From assembly GCF_000725805.1 (NCBI RefSeq), contig NZ_JOFT01000023.1, positions 62,001 to 126,000 on the forward strand: a stretch of 64,000 nt of DNA. Reading direction: 5' to 3'. The notes below the pieces were generated by a model, which worked only from the letters and a program-made list of their open reading frames with translations, made no database searches and was not told the DNA's origin. Of this stretch, positions 16,484 to 25,155 are shown in pieces. The translations under genes were made by a program, and so were the position numbers. This DNA is from Streptomyces xanthophaeus (GTDB taxonomy: Bacteria; Actinomycetota; Actinomycetes; Streptomycetales; Streptomycetaceae). The first letter of the stretch is position 1. The number at the start of each line of letters is the position of its first letter.

Positions 16484-17518
16484 TCAGAAGGATCCCGTCT
16501 CGCAGCGCCGCACCCAGTCGGTCGCGGCGACGGCGTACGCGGGGTCGGGGCGCAGCGCGTCCTCGCGGCGGCAGGCCTCCACGTATTTGATGGCGTGCGG
16601 GTCCTCGGTGGCCAGGGCCCGTTCCGCGAGCGTCACGTAGTCCCGGACGGGCTCCTCGGGGTGGTGCTCGCGCAGCCCCGTACCGTACGCGCTGCGGATG
16701 GCGGCGGAGAAGCGGACGGCGGCCGCGACGGTCGGCCAGTGCAGCCGTTGCGGCAGGTGCGGCAGGACCAGGCGGGCCGCCGCGGGGGTGGTGAGCGCGT
16801 GGACGAAGGCCATGGGGGTCTTGTGGTCGTCGGTCAGGTAGCTCCCGGCGGCGGCCAGGGTGAGCCGGCTCAGGGCCAGGTCGGCGTCGTCCTCGGGGAG
16901 CAGGGAGTCCACGGCCGGCGCGAAGTCCGGCTCGAGCCAGACCGTTTCGAGCCGGATCCGGAAGATCATGCCCATGCCCTGGTCGCTGCGGAGCCTGGGC
17001 ACCGCCGCCCAGGCCTGCGGCAGGTCCCGCGCACGCGGAGTCGAGGGTTCCTCGGGGAGTTCCTGGTAGCGGGCCGCCCAGTAACCGAGACCGCGGGCCA
17101 GTTCCTCCAGGCGCCACGGGGTGTGGGCCTCGGTCAGCATCCGTACCGCGTGCCCGGTCCGGATGACGCCGTGGCCGCCTCCGGCGGCGAAGCCGCCCAG
17201 CAGCCGGGGCCACCAGCGGGTGAGGACCTCGGCCCAGGGAGCGCTGTCCAGTTCCCGGCGGAAGAATTCGTTCCAGTCCCCGAGGAGGCGCATGTTGCCG
17301 AGGGCCGACGGCCAGTTGTCCTGGGTGATCTCGTGGAAGCGCCCGTAGGTGTCTTCGTAGAGCACCTTCCGGTACGAGCTCACCCAGGCTCCGATCGACG
17401 CGCCGTGCCCGAGCTGTCCCAGGGCTTCGGCCGCCATGGGGCCGTGGTTGCTCACGCCGGGCCCGAATTCCGGTCCGGAGTCGCTGAGGTACTGCAGGGC
17501 GCCGTCCAGGTCGTTCAC
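16484..17518 (-). CDS. Questin oxidase-like protein (DUF4243 family)
   Basis: 344 residues from the GTG at 17518, which has AGGGGG just upstream. An upstream ATG frame is open but non-coding in character. The N-terminal FGPGVSNHGPMAAEALGQLG segment and the YEDTYGRFHEITQDNWPSALG region are the hallmarks of the questin-oxidase family, and a C-terminal stretch (HPEEPVRDYVTLAERALATEDPHAIKY) matches too. Fungal members catalyse Baeyer-Villiger ring opening of anthraquinones without an obvious flavin site. Bacterial members have unknown substrates. Its pairing with a GH13 enzyme is unexplained. Confidence 0.75.
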   Translation of the reverse strand: MNDLDGALQYLSDSGPEFGPGVSNHGPMAAEALGQLGHGASIGAWVSSYRKVLYEDTYGRFHEITQDNWPSALGNMRLLGDWNEFFRRELDSAPWAEVLTRWWPRLLGGFAAGGGHGVIRTGHAVRMLTEAHTPWRLEELARGLGYWAARYQELPEEPSTPRARDLPQAWAAVPRLRSDQGMGMIFRIRLETVWLEPDFAPAVDSLLPEDDADLALSRLTLAAAGSYLTDDHKTPMAFVHALTTPAAARLVLPHLPQRLHWPTVAAAVRFSAAIRSAYGTGLREHHPEEPVRDYVTLAERALATEDPHAIKYVEACRREDALRPDPAYAVAATDWVRRCETGSF

Positions 17519-17802
17519 CGTTCCCCCTAGATCGATTCCCTTCCATGGAAGGGCGCAGCGGCCTCTTTCAGCAACATGGCATGTACACATTGGCTTGTTC
17601 TGGGGTGGGTGAGCGGCATTCCGTGCCGTGGGAGCGGGCGGTTCCGCGAATGGGGCACCCTGTCCGGCGATCAAGAAAGGGCTCCGATCGGCGCAGGCCG
17701 GAACTGGTGGGCGATCGGCGTGATCATGGAATTTCGCAGGAGTGCCGACGGGAATGCGGTGACCGGCATGCCAGTGAAATCAGGACAGCTGGCAGGCTGT
17801 CG

Positions 17803-17832
17803 TTGACCTGGGCATGTGCCAATAGCTAGTGT
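17803..17832 (+). promoter_or_regulatory. Candidate promoter of the GTP-cyclohydrolase cluster
   Basis: TTGACC (17803-17808) and TAGTGT (17827-17832) are separated by 18 bp, close to the streptomycete vegetative consensus (TTGACN, TAGRRT). It lies in the 533-bp gene-free gap 17519-18051 between divergent genes and would leave a leader of about 210 bases before the WD40 start. I saw no FMN riboswitch or other known fold in that leader. A GATCGCGATC palindrome lies at 18020-18029. Confidence 0.55.
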
Positions 17833-18051
17833 CCGACTTCGGTCCGAGCTGAGGCCTGCCCTTCACACCACCCCGTCACCGGTCGGGTCCGGCAGCCCAA
17901 TTCACCGGCATTCGTCCCGCCGGCCGGCCGTTCGGCACATATCGATATCCCCATTCCCGTTTCCGTCCCCTGCGGTGCCATATCTCCGTAAAGGCGCACA
18001 GGCATGCCCTCGATCAGGGCGATCGCGATCACGTGACGATGAGGAGAATTC

Positions 18052-19782
18052 ATGATCAAGCACACTTCGCCGATCAGCGGGATTGACGCCCGCGGCGATC
18101 TCGTGGTCACCGCCGGGTACGACAACCGGATCATCCTGTGGAATGCGCTGACCAGGACGGCCATCACCGAGGCCCGCCACGACCACCTCGCCAACCAGTG
18201 CCGCTTCTCCTCCTCCGGCCGCATCGTGGTGACGTCGAGCAGCGACTACTCGGCCCGCTTATGGTCCGTACCGGACCTGCGGCTGATCAGCGTGCTGACG
18301 GACCAGAAGGACGACGTGGAGATGACCGTCGTCTCACCCGACGAGACCCGGGTGGCGACCGCCTCACGGGACCACATCGCGCGGATCTACGACCTCGACG
18401 GGCGCCTCATCCACCGACTGGAGGGGCACGAGGAGGACGTCCTGTCCGTCGAATGGGTGCGCGGCGGAGCCGAGTTGGTCACCACCAGCGACGACGGGAC
18501 CGTACGCCGCTGGGACGCGGCCGGCGGCGCCCTGCTGAGCACCATCGACCTAGGCGACGTCGAGACGGACACCGTGGCCGTCCTGGGCGTCGACAGCTTC
18601 GCCCTCGGCAACGACGAGGGCGAGCTGATCCTCATCGACCCCTCGGGCACCCGCCGCCACCGCGTGCACGACGCGGGCATCAAGCGGATCGCCTACGACG
18701 CCGAGGCCGGCCTCCTGCTCAGCTCCAGCTACGACCGCACCGTGCGGCTGTGGCGCCTGGAACGGGGCGCGGAGCCCGTCCACCTCCTGACGAGCCAGGT
18801 GCCCGCCGACGTCTGGCTGCGCTCCTGCGCCAAGCTCGACGACACCCGCTGGGTCTTCGGCACCTTCGGATCGAGCTACGCGGTCTTCGACCGGGCCGAC
18901 GGGAGCTGGGACCTGTCCGCCGTCACGCCCACCCCCGGGCTCAACGCGGTCACGGACACCCCCACGGGACGGTTCACCGTAGGCGACAGCGGCACCGTCC
19001 GGCGCGACGAGGACGTGGTGACCGAACTCGGCAGCTGCTGCAACTTCATCACCCCCGTCGCGGGCACCGTCGTCAGCGGCGGCCAGCTCGGCGCCCTCTA
19101 CGACGCCACCACCGGCGCCCTGCTCCACCAGCACCGCTCCCCGCTCAACTGCGCGGCCGTCCACACCGCGGCGGACGGCTCCGAGACCCTCGTCGTCGGC
19201 ACCTACACCGGCGAGGCACTCGTCCTGCGCGACGAGGGGACCGGCCTGCAGCTCGTCGGTGAACACCGGATCCAGGACAACGCGATCAAGGGCGTCGCCG
19301 TCCAGGGCGACGTGCTCTTCAGCGTGTGTGCCACCGGCGCCGCGAAATGGCACGCCCTGCCCGACCTCAAGCCCGTCGCCGACAACGCGGCGGCGCACGC
19401 CCGCATCGCCAACGGCGCGGCCGGCCTGCCCGACGGTCGGTTCGTCAGCGTCAGCCGCGACCTGACCCTGCGGATCTGGACCGCGGCCGGGGAACAGCAG
19501 GCCGTCGTCACCACCCCGCACCTCAACAGCATCAAGTGCGTCGCCGTCGACCCGCACACCAGCCTGATCGCCACCGGCGGCTACCACGGACAGGTCGCCG
19601 TCTACGACCCCGGCGCCGGCGAGTGGGTGTGCGACACGCGGCCCACCCCCGCGGGCATCTCGGCGCTGGCCCCCGGCGGAGCCCCGGGCCGCTTCCTGGC
19701 CTCCTCCTACGACGGCTGCGTCTACGAGATCACGGTGGACACCGCCGCGCAGCGCACCGCGCGCGGCCGGGACAGCCGATGA
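18052..19782 (+). CDS. WD40-repeat beta-propeller protein
   Basis: 576 residues, with GAGGAG just upstream of the ATG. At least eight WD-like blades are readable, among them VVTAGYDNRIILWNA, VVTSSSDYSARLWSV, VATASRDHIARIYDL, LVTTSDDGTVRRWDA, LLSSSYDRTVRLWRL and FVSVSRDLTLRIWTA. The length allows two propellers. There is no signal peptide or kinase domain. Codon 70 (18259-18261) is TTA, the rare Leu codon read by the bldA tRNA. It is first in the operon, overlapping the GTP cyclohydrolase gene by four bases. It probably scaffolds or assists an enzyme complex. A WD40 protein also accompanies GTP cyclohydrolase II in toxoflavin gene clusters (toxC next to toxB, from memory). Confidence 0.88.
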   Translation: MIKHTSPISGIDARGDLVVTAGYDNRIILWNALTRTAITEARHDHLANQCRFSSSGRIVVTSSSDYSARLWSVPDLRLISVLTDQKDDVEMTVVSPDETRVATASRDHIARIYDLDGRLIHRLEGHEEDVLSVEWVRGGAELVTTSDDGTVRRWDAAGGALLSTIDLGDVETDTVAVLGVDSFALGNDEGELILIDPSGTRRHRVHDAGIKRIAYDAEAGLLLSSSYDRTVRLWRLERGAEPVHLLTSQVPADVWLRSCAKLDDTRWVFGTFGSSYAVFDRADGSWDLSAVTPTPGLNAVTDTPTGRFTVGDSGTVRRDEDVVTELGSCCNFITPVAGTVVSGGQLGALYDATTGALLHQHRSPLNCAAVHTAADGSETLVVGTYTGEALVLRDEGTGLQLVGEHRIQDNAIKGVAVQGDVLFSVCATGAAKWHALPDLKPVADNAAAHARIANGAAGLPDGRFVSVSRDLTLRIWTAAGEQQAVVTTPHLNSIKCVAVDPHTSLIATGGYHGQVAVYDPGAGEWVCDTRPTPAGISALAPGGAPGRFLASSYDGCVYEITVDTAAQRTARGRDSR

Positions 19783-20468
19783 CCGCGCCCGGTGAGCACC
19801 CGGTGGTACGCCTCGCGAGCGCCCCCCTGCCCGTCGCCTCCACCCTCATGCAGCTGACCGTCTTCGGCCAGGCCGGCGCGGACGGGCAGGAGACGGAGGA
19901 GGTGGTCACCCTGCGGACGATCTCGCCGCACAGCGAGTCCGCGGCCCCGCCGATCGTCCGGATCCACAGCGCCTGCTTCACCGGGGACGTGCTCGGCTCC
20001 GAGAAGTGCGACTGCGGACCCCAGCTGCACGCCGCGCTGGCCGCCATCGTCCATTCGCACAACGGCGTGCTCGTCTACATGCTCCGCCAGGAAGGGCGGG
20101 GCATCGGACTCGCCAACAAGATCCGTGCGTACGCCCTCCAGTCGGCCGGGCACGACACCATCAGCGCCAACCTCGCCCTGGGCTTCCCGGCCGAGGGCCG
20201 CGACTTCCGGATGGCCGCCGACTGCCTGCGCCAGCTGGGCATCGACCGGGTGCGGCTCATGACGAACAACCCGCACAAGGTCGAAGGGCTCGCCGCCCAG
20301 GGCATCGTGGTCGCGGACCGGGTGCCGCTCGGCGGCTTCCGCACGCCCTTCAACGAGGCCTATCTGGAGGTCAAGGACCGGCTGATGGGGCACCTCGACG
20401 CGCTGGGCCACGGCCTGCCGCCCGTCGCCGGGCTCGAAGTCGCCGCCTCGGGGCAGGGGGCGCCGTGA
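19779..20468 (+). CDS. ribA: GTP cyclohydrolase II, cluster-associated paralogue
   Basis: 229 residues, GTP cyclohydrolase II domain only, without the RibB half found in the bifunctional riboflavin enzyme. Zinc ligands are Cys-66, Cys-77 and Cys-79 in ACFTGDVLGSEKCDCG. RQEGRGIGLANKIRAYALQ and LMTNNPHKVEGL form the GTP site. Tyr-118 matches E. coli Tyr-105. In the S. coelicolor paralogue SCO6655 this position is Met and the enzyme stops at a formylated product. The Tyr here predicts the usual 2,5-diamino-6-ribosylaminopyrimidinone phosphate. The ATGA overlap with the WD40 gene and the lack of other rib genes nearby point to specialised metabolism rather than riboflavin synthesis. Confidence 0.92.
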   Translation: MTAPGEHPVVRLASAPLPVASTLMQLTVFGQAGADGQETEEVVTLRTISPHSESAAPPIVRIHSACFTGDVLGSEKCDCGPQLHAALAAIVHSHNGVLVYMLRQEGRGIGLANKIRAYALQSAGHDTISANLALGFPAEGRDFRMAADCLRQLGIDRVRLMTNNPHKVEGLAAQGIVVADRVPLGGFRTPFNEAYLEVKDRLMGHLDALGHGLPPVAGLEVAASGQGAP

Positions 20469-20469
20469 C

Positions 20470-20527
20470 CCCGCCCCCCTCCGCGGGCGGGCCCGCCTCC
20501 CCCGGGGGCCGGCCCGCGGGGGCGGGA
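20470..20527 (+). terminator. GC-rich hairpin inside the operon (possible attenuator)
   Basis: In the 130-base gap after ribA, 20470-20488 pairs with 20512-20526 (about 16 bp with a small bulge). The loop is itself GC-rich and can pair, and more GC inverted repeats follow. This is the only sizeable gap in the operon, so the hairpin may reduce expression downstream of ribA or stabilise the upstream message. Confidence 0.5.
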
Positions 20528-20598
20528 CGGCGCCGCCGGGCCGGAGGCCCCCGGCCCCCGGCCCGGTCCGACCGCCACGACACCCTCCGAGGAGCGAA

Positions 20599-21612
20599 GT
20601 GACCTCCCACATCGCGCACACGAACCTGGTCGACGCCGACATCAACTCCCTCACCGACCGCGCGGCGATGGGCCTGCCCGAGGGCTACGTGGAACCCCGC
20701 GCGGAACGCCTCGACTGCTTCGGCCAGGTCGCCGCCCACTCGCCCGCCGAACTCGCCGCCCTGGTCGAGGACACGGCGCTGACCCTCGAACACCGCCTGG
20801 CGGCCGGCGCCGCGCTCGCTCTCGCGGGCGACCCCCGGACCCCCTGGGACGCACCGGACATGCTGGCGGTCCCCGCCGGACTCGCCCTCGTCGGCACCGC
20901 CGGAACCGAAGTCGACGAACTGCACGCGGAGTCCGCCCAGTTCGGCGTCCAGCGTTCCTGGGTGGAGAAGGAGTGCCCGCGCCACACCGTGCCGACGGAC
21001 GCCTTCGCCATCGCCAAGTACCCGGTCACCAACGCAGAGTTCGGCGTCTTCCTCAAGGACACCGGCCATCCCGGGCTGCCGAGCAACTGGCACTACGGAC
21101 GCTACGACCCCGCCGCAGCCAACCACCCGGTGTACACGGTCACCGCCGAGAGCGCCGACCTCTACACGGTCTGGCTGAGCCACCGCACCGGCCGCCGCTT
21201 CCGGCTGCCCACCGAACAGGAATGGGAGTACGCCGCGGGCGGACCCGACGGCCTGCGCTACCCCTGGGGCGGCACCTGGAGCCCCCACGCCGCCAACACG
21301 CTGGAGACGGGCCTGCTCATGACCAGCCCCGTCGGGGCCTTCCCCGACGGCCGGACCTGGTGCGGGGCCCTGGACATGGCGGGCAACGTCGAGGAGTACA
21401 CCAGCAGCACCTACGGGCCCTACCCGGGCGGGGAACTCGTCCAGGACGACCTGTACCTGCGGCTCGGCGCCTACCGCATCGCCAGGGGCGGGGCCTTCAA
21501 CCGGTTCCGCGACCTCGCCCGCTGCCAGCGGCGCCACGGCCCCTACCCGCGCTCGCTGTACGCGATGGGATTCCGGCTGGCCGAGGACCTCGACACACCC
21601 CGGGAAGGGTGA
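20599..21612 (+). CDS. FGE-sulfatase-fold (SUMF1/EgtB/PvdO-type) protein
   Basis: 337 residues from a GTG preceded by GAGGAG. A helical N-terminal ~90 residues precedes the FGE-sulfatase domain: KYPVTNAEFGVFLKDTGH, NHPVYTVTAESADLYTVWLS, RRFRLPTEQEWEYAAGGPDG, YPWGG, DMAGNVEEYTSS and RGGAFNRFRDLARCQRR..GFRLA. The two active-site cysteines that bind copper in formylglycine-generating enzyme are absent. Only one Cys remains in the C-terminal motif, and there is no EgtB DinB domain. It therefore is not a sulfatase activator. Other fold members are iron oxygenases or PvdO-like oxidases. An oxidative step on the pyrimidine intermediate is possible but unproved. Confidence 0.85.
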   Translation: MTSHIAHTNLVDADINSLTDRAAMGLPEGYVEPRAERLDCFGQVAAHSPAELAALVEDTALTLEHRLAAGAALALAGDPRTPWDAPDMLAVPAGLALVGTAGTEVDELHAESAQFGVQRSWVEKECPRHTVPTDAFAIAKYPVTNAEFGVFLKDTGHPGLPSNWHYGRYDPAAANHPVYTVTAESADLYTVWLSHRTGRRFRLPTEQEWEYAAGGPDGLRYPWGGTWSPHAANTLETGLLMTSPVGAFPDGRTWCGALDMAGNVEEYTSSTYGPYPGGELVQDDLYLRLGAYRIARGGAFNRFRDLARCQRRHGPYPRSLYAMGFRLAEDLDTPREG

Positions 21613-21618
21613 CGAGCG

Positions 21619-22707
21619 GTGCGCATCGTACACATCCACTGGACCGGACTCCCGGTGACCGGCGGCGTGGAGACCCATCTGCGCGCGGTCGTCGGCCAGC
21701 TCGCCGTCCTGCCCTGCGAGGTCCGGGCCGTCGTCGGCACCCGGGATTCACCGGACTGCGCCTACCACCCGGCCCTGGACATCGCCCTGCCGTTCGACCC
21801 GGCCGCGGCCGCCGCCCTCGCCGAGGGCTGCCTCGACGCGGACGTGCTGCACTGGCACAACCCGCAGTGGCACCGGCCCGAGACCGTGACCGCCGCCGCA
21901 CGGGCCCTGCGCGAGCGCGGATGGCACGGCCGCCTCGTCCTCGACCTGCACAACATCGACGAGAGCCCCGAACAGTGGGAGTTCCTCGGTACGCTGCCCG
22001 GCGTGCTCGTCGCCCACTCGCCCTTCGTCGCCGAAGAGGTCCGGCGCAGGCTGCCCGCGGCCGAGGTCACCGAGCTGGCACTGGCCCTGCCCCTGGCCGA
22101 GGAACCCTTCGCGCTGCCCGGGAGCGGCGGCGCCGCCACCGTGCTCCAGCCCAGCCGCATGACCCGCTGGAAGGGCTCCCACCTGAGCCTGGAGGCGTCC
22201 ATGACCCTGCTGGACGAAGGAGCCGACCTGCACTTCGTCCACGCCGGGACCCGGCACCTCATCTGGCCGCCGGGCATCCCCGACTCCCTCATGGAACGGG
22301 CCGGCGTGTGGCAGGACAAGGGGCGCGTGCACTTCACCCACTACCGTCCCGAGCAGAGCTGGAGCGCGATCCGCGCCAGTCAGGTCGTGATCCACCCGAC
22401 CGTCGACCGGGGCGCCCACGGCGAGCCGTTCTCCCTGTCCGTCGCCCAGGCCGTCATCTGCGGACGGCGCATCGTCGCCAGCGACTCGGGCAACCTGCCG
22501 CTGCTGCTGCGGGACTACTCGGCCGCCACCGTCGTCCCCGCCGGAGACGTCCGGGCGCTGACCGCGGCGCTCCGGGAGGCACTGGCACGGCCCGCCGTCG
22601 AACCCACCGCGGCGGACCGGGCCCTGGCCCACCGGCTGCGCACGCAGTTCGCCACGGCGGGCCGCCGCCACCTGGACTTCTACCGGACCCTCGCCGCCCC
22701 CGCGTGA
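21619..22707 (+). CDS. GT4-type (GT-B fold) glycosyltransferase
   Basis: 362 residues, GTG start six bases after the preceding stop. The N terminus VRIVHIHWTGLPVTGGVETHLRAVVGQL is the GT4 acceptor-domain opening (GGVETH). The C-terminal domain has ATVLQPSRMTRWKGSHLSLEA and a donor-site segment HPTVDRGAHGEPFSLSVAQAVICGRRIVASDSGNLPLL, in which the Glu of the E-x7-E pattern can be seen. Cytoplasmic. It suggests that the product or an intermediate carries a sugar beyond the GTP-derived ribose. Donor and acceptor are unknown. Confidence 0.87.
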   Translation: MRIVHIHWTGLPVTGGVETHLRAVVGQLAVLPCEVRAVVGTRDSPDCAYHPALDIALPFDPAAAAALAEGCLDADVLHWHNPQWHRPETVTAAARALRERGWHGRLVLDLHNIDESPEQWEFLGTLPGVLVAHSPFVAEEVRRRLPAAEVTELALALPLAEEPFALPGSGGAATVLQPSRMTRWKGSHLSLEASMTLLDEGADLHFVHAGTRHLIWPPGIPDSLMERAGVWQDKGRVHFTHYRPEQSWSAIRASQVVIHPTVDRGAHGEPFSLSVAQAVICGRRIVASDSGNLPLLLRDYSAATVVPAGDVRALTAALREALARPAVEPTAADRALAHRLRTQFATAGRRHLDFYRTLAAPA

Positions 22708-22766
22708 CGGGCCGCAACCCGCCCGCCGCGGCCGCCACGACCGACCGACACGACATGGAGTCCCGC

Positions 22767-23702
22767 ATGCCCACCCCCATCATCCTGGACTGCGACCCCG
22801 GCCACGACGACGCGATGGCCATCCTCCTCGCCGTCGGCGACCCCCGCGTGGACCTGCGGGCCGTCACCACCAGCGCGGGCAACCAGACGATCGCGAAGAC
22901 GGCCCTGAACGCCCGGCGGATGTGCGCCCTCGCCAAGGCCTTCGACGTCCCCGTCGCCGCCGGCTACCCCAAGCCGCTCACCGGCCCCCTGCTGGTCGGC
23001 GACGACGTGCACGGCGAAACCGGCCTGGACGGCTGGGACTTCCCCGAACCCACCGAGGTCCCGCTGCACTCCGCCCACGCCGTGGACCTCATCCACGGCC
23101 TGCTGACCGACAGTCCCGAACCCCTCACCCTCGTGGTCACGGGACCGCAGACCAACATCGCCGGTCTCCTCGCCCTCCACCCGGAGGACCGCCACAAGAT
23201 CAAGGAAATCGTCTGCATGGGCGGGGCCACGCACCGCGGGAACACCCTGCCCTACTCCGAGTACAACATCCTGGTCGACCCCGAGGCGGCCCACGAAGTG
23301 CTCGTCAGCGGCGTCCCGATGACGTACTGCGGCCTCAACGTCACCCACCAGGCCCCGGTCACCCGCGAGGTCCTGGGCCGCATCCTCGACGTGGGCACGC
23401 ACATCAGCAAGGTGTCGGCCGCCCTCCTCGAATTCCGCTCCAGCACCTACGACCAGATCTGGGACCTGCCCGACGCACCCCTGCACGACCCGGTCGCCAT
23501 CGCCCGCGTCCTGGACCCCACCCTGGTGGAATGCGTCCAGGCACCCGTCTCGATCGAGCTGCGCGGCGAGTTCACCCGCGGCGCGACCGTGATCGACCTC
23601 TACGGTGTCACGGGGCGCGAGCCCAACGCCCTGGTGGCGACGCGGCTGGACACGGAACGGTTCTGGGACGTGTTCATGAAGGCCCTCGCCGCACTGGGGT
23701 GA
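22767..23702 (+). CDS. Inosine-uridine-type nucleoside hydrolase
   Basis: 311 residues. I prefer the ATG at 22767 because ATGGAG lies six bases upstream. An in-frame ATG at 22755 is possible. The signature IILDCDPGHDDAMAILLA carries the calcium-binding Asp cluster (DxDxxxDD), and LHDPVAIARV holds the catalytic-site His and Asp near the C terminus. These enzymes hydrolyse the N-glycosidic bond of ribonucleosides. In this operon it could release the base from a ribosylated pyrimidine or purine intermediate, or act in self-protection or salvage. Confidence 0.9.
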   Translation: MPTPIILDCDPGHDDAMAILLAVGDPRVDLRAVTTSAGNQTIAKTALNARRMCALAKAFDVPVAAGYPKPLTGPLLVGDDVHGETGLDGWDFPEPTEVPLHSAHAVDLIHGLLTDSPEPLTLVVTGPQTNIAGLLALHPEDRHKIKEIVCMGGATHRGNTLPYSEYNILVDPEAAHEVLVSGVPMTYCGLNVTHQAPVTREVLGRILDVGTHISKVSAALLEFRSSTYDQIWDLPDAPLHDPVAIARVLDPTLVECVQAPVSIELRGEFTRGATVIDLYGVTGREPNALVATRLDTERFWDVFMKALAALG

Positions 23703-23730
23703 CCTGCTGACCTAGGAAGGCTGACCGACC

Positions 23731-25155
23731 TTGCCCGCTTCTTCCGTACCAACTCCGGGTGCTCGCTTACTGACGGCGTTGGCCGGGGCGCAACTGCTGG
23801 TGGCGCTCGACTTCTCCATCATCTACGTCGCGCTCCCCGACATCGGGGGAAGCCTGCACTTCTCCACCGTCGCCCTCCAGTGGATCGTCAGCGCCTACGC
23901 GATCTTCTTCGCCGGATTCCTGTTGCTGGGCGGCCAGTTGGCGGACGCGTTCGGCGCCGGCCGGGTGTTCCTCGCCGCCCAGCTGCTCTTCGCGCTGTCC
24001 TCGGTCGGCGCCGCCCTCTCCGGCTCGGCCGCACCGCTGATCGCGGCGCGCGTCGGCCAGGGGGTGGCCGCCGCCCTGCTGGTGCCCGCCACCCTGGGCC
24101 TGCTCAGCGCGGCCTACCCGGCCGGACCCGAACGCGACCGGGCCGTGAGCGTGTGGGGTACCACCGGGGCGGTCGGCCTGGCCCTCGGGGTCACGGCGGG
24201 CGGCGGCATCCTCGCGGTCACCTCCTGGCAGTGGATCTTCTGGATCAACCTGCCCATCGTCGCGGTCTGCCTGTGTGCCGCGGGCAGCGCCCTGCGCTCC
24301 ACCGCGTCCGCGGCGCGGGCCCCGGTCGCCGCCACGGCCACCCTCACCGCGTGCACCGCGGTGGTCGCCCTCGTCCTGGCCTTCACCGAACTCTCCCGCG
24401 CCCGGCCCGCCGCCCCCGTGGTCACCGCCGCCCTGGCGGTCGCCGCCCTCGCGGGCGCCGTCCTCTTCCTCAGCCGCCGCCACCGCCGCCCGCTCGTACC
24501 GGCCTCGCTGCTGCGCGTACGCACCCTCCAAGTGGCCTGCCTCGCCGCCGCGTTGTACATGGCGAGCTTCGGAGCCGAGTTCTACCTCGTCACCCTCTAC
24601 CTCCAGGAGGTACGGGCCTACAGCGCCCTCGCCGCAGGCCTGGCCTTCCTGCCGCTGGCCGCCGCCATCGTCGTCGGCAACACCGTGGCCGGCCGGGTGG
24701 CCGGACGCCTCCCGCTCCAGCGGCTGCTGGCCACCGCCTTCGTCACCGGCGCCGCCGGCCTCCTCGTCCTCGCCCTGGCCGTCGGCGCCGACGGCGGCTA
24801 CGGGCCCGCCGTCCTGCCCGGACTGCTGCTCAGCGGCCTCGGCCAGGGAATGGCCTTCACCGGCATGTTCATCACCGGCACCCGCGACCTCCCGCCCGAG
24901 AGCAACGGCACCGGCAGCGCCCTGGTGACGACCGCCCAGTACACCGGCGGCTCCGTCGGACTGGCACTGCTCGTCCTGCTCCACGGGGAGGAACCCGCGG
25001 CCCCGGACTTCGAACTGACCTTCTACGTCACCGCCGTCGTCGCGGCCGCCGCCGCACCGCTCGCCCTGCTCCTCCTCGCGCGTACGGGACGCAGCCCGGC
25101 CCCCGCGTCCCGTACGGACCAGTCCGCACAGCCCAAGACCGGAGGTCATCGATGA
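23731..25155 (+). CDS. MFS drug exporter, DHA2 (EmrB/QacA-like) family
   Basis: 474 residues with about fourteen hydrophobic segments. LVALDFSIIYVALPDIGGSLHFS is the DHA2 first-helix motif (D-x-x-I-V-x-V-A-L-P), and GQLADAFGAGRVF the loop 2-3 motif. It starts with TTG, with AGGAAGG ten bases upstream, and codon 13 (23767-23769) is a TTA. Together these suggest low and bldA-dependent translation. Probable exporter of the cluster product and thus of self-resistance. It overlaps the next gene by four bases. Confidence 0.87.
   Translation: MPASSVPTPGARLLTALAGAQLLVALDFSIIYVALPDIGGSLHFSTVALQWIVSAYAIFFAGFLLLGGQLADAFGAGRVFLAAQLLFALSSVGAALSGSAAPLIAARVGQGVAAALLVPATLGLLSAAYPAGPERDRAVSVWGTTGAVGLALGVTAGGGILAVTSWQWIFWINLPIVAVCLCAAGSALRSTASAARAPVAATATLTACTAVVALVLAFTELSRARPAAPVVTAALAVAALAGAVLFLSRRHRRPLVPASLLRVRTLQVACLAAALYMASFGAEFYLVTLYLQEVRAYSALAAGLAFLPLAAAIVVGNTVAGRVAGRLPLQRLLATAFVTGAAGLLVLALAVGADGGYGPAVLPGLLLSGLGQGMAFTGMFITGTRDLPPESNGTGSALVTTAQYTGGSVGLALLVLLHGEEPAAPDFELTFYVTAVVAAAAAPLALLLLARTGRSPAPASRTDQSAQPKTGGHR

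Noticed and set aside
16482..17546. A 355-codon upstream extension of the GH13 frame
   Set aside because: The extension overlaps the questin-oxidase-like gene on the same strand in another frame and reads as low-complexity Arg/Pro sequence.
17833..18051. FMN riboswitch upstream of the GTP cyclohydrolase operon
   Set aside because: No RFN-type conserved blocks were found in the leader.
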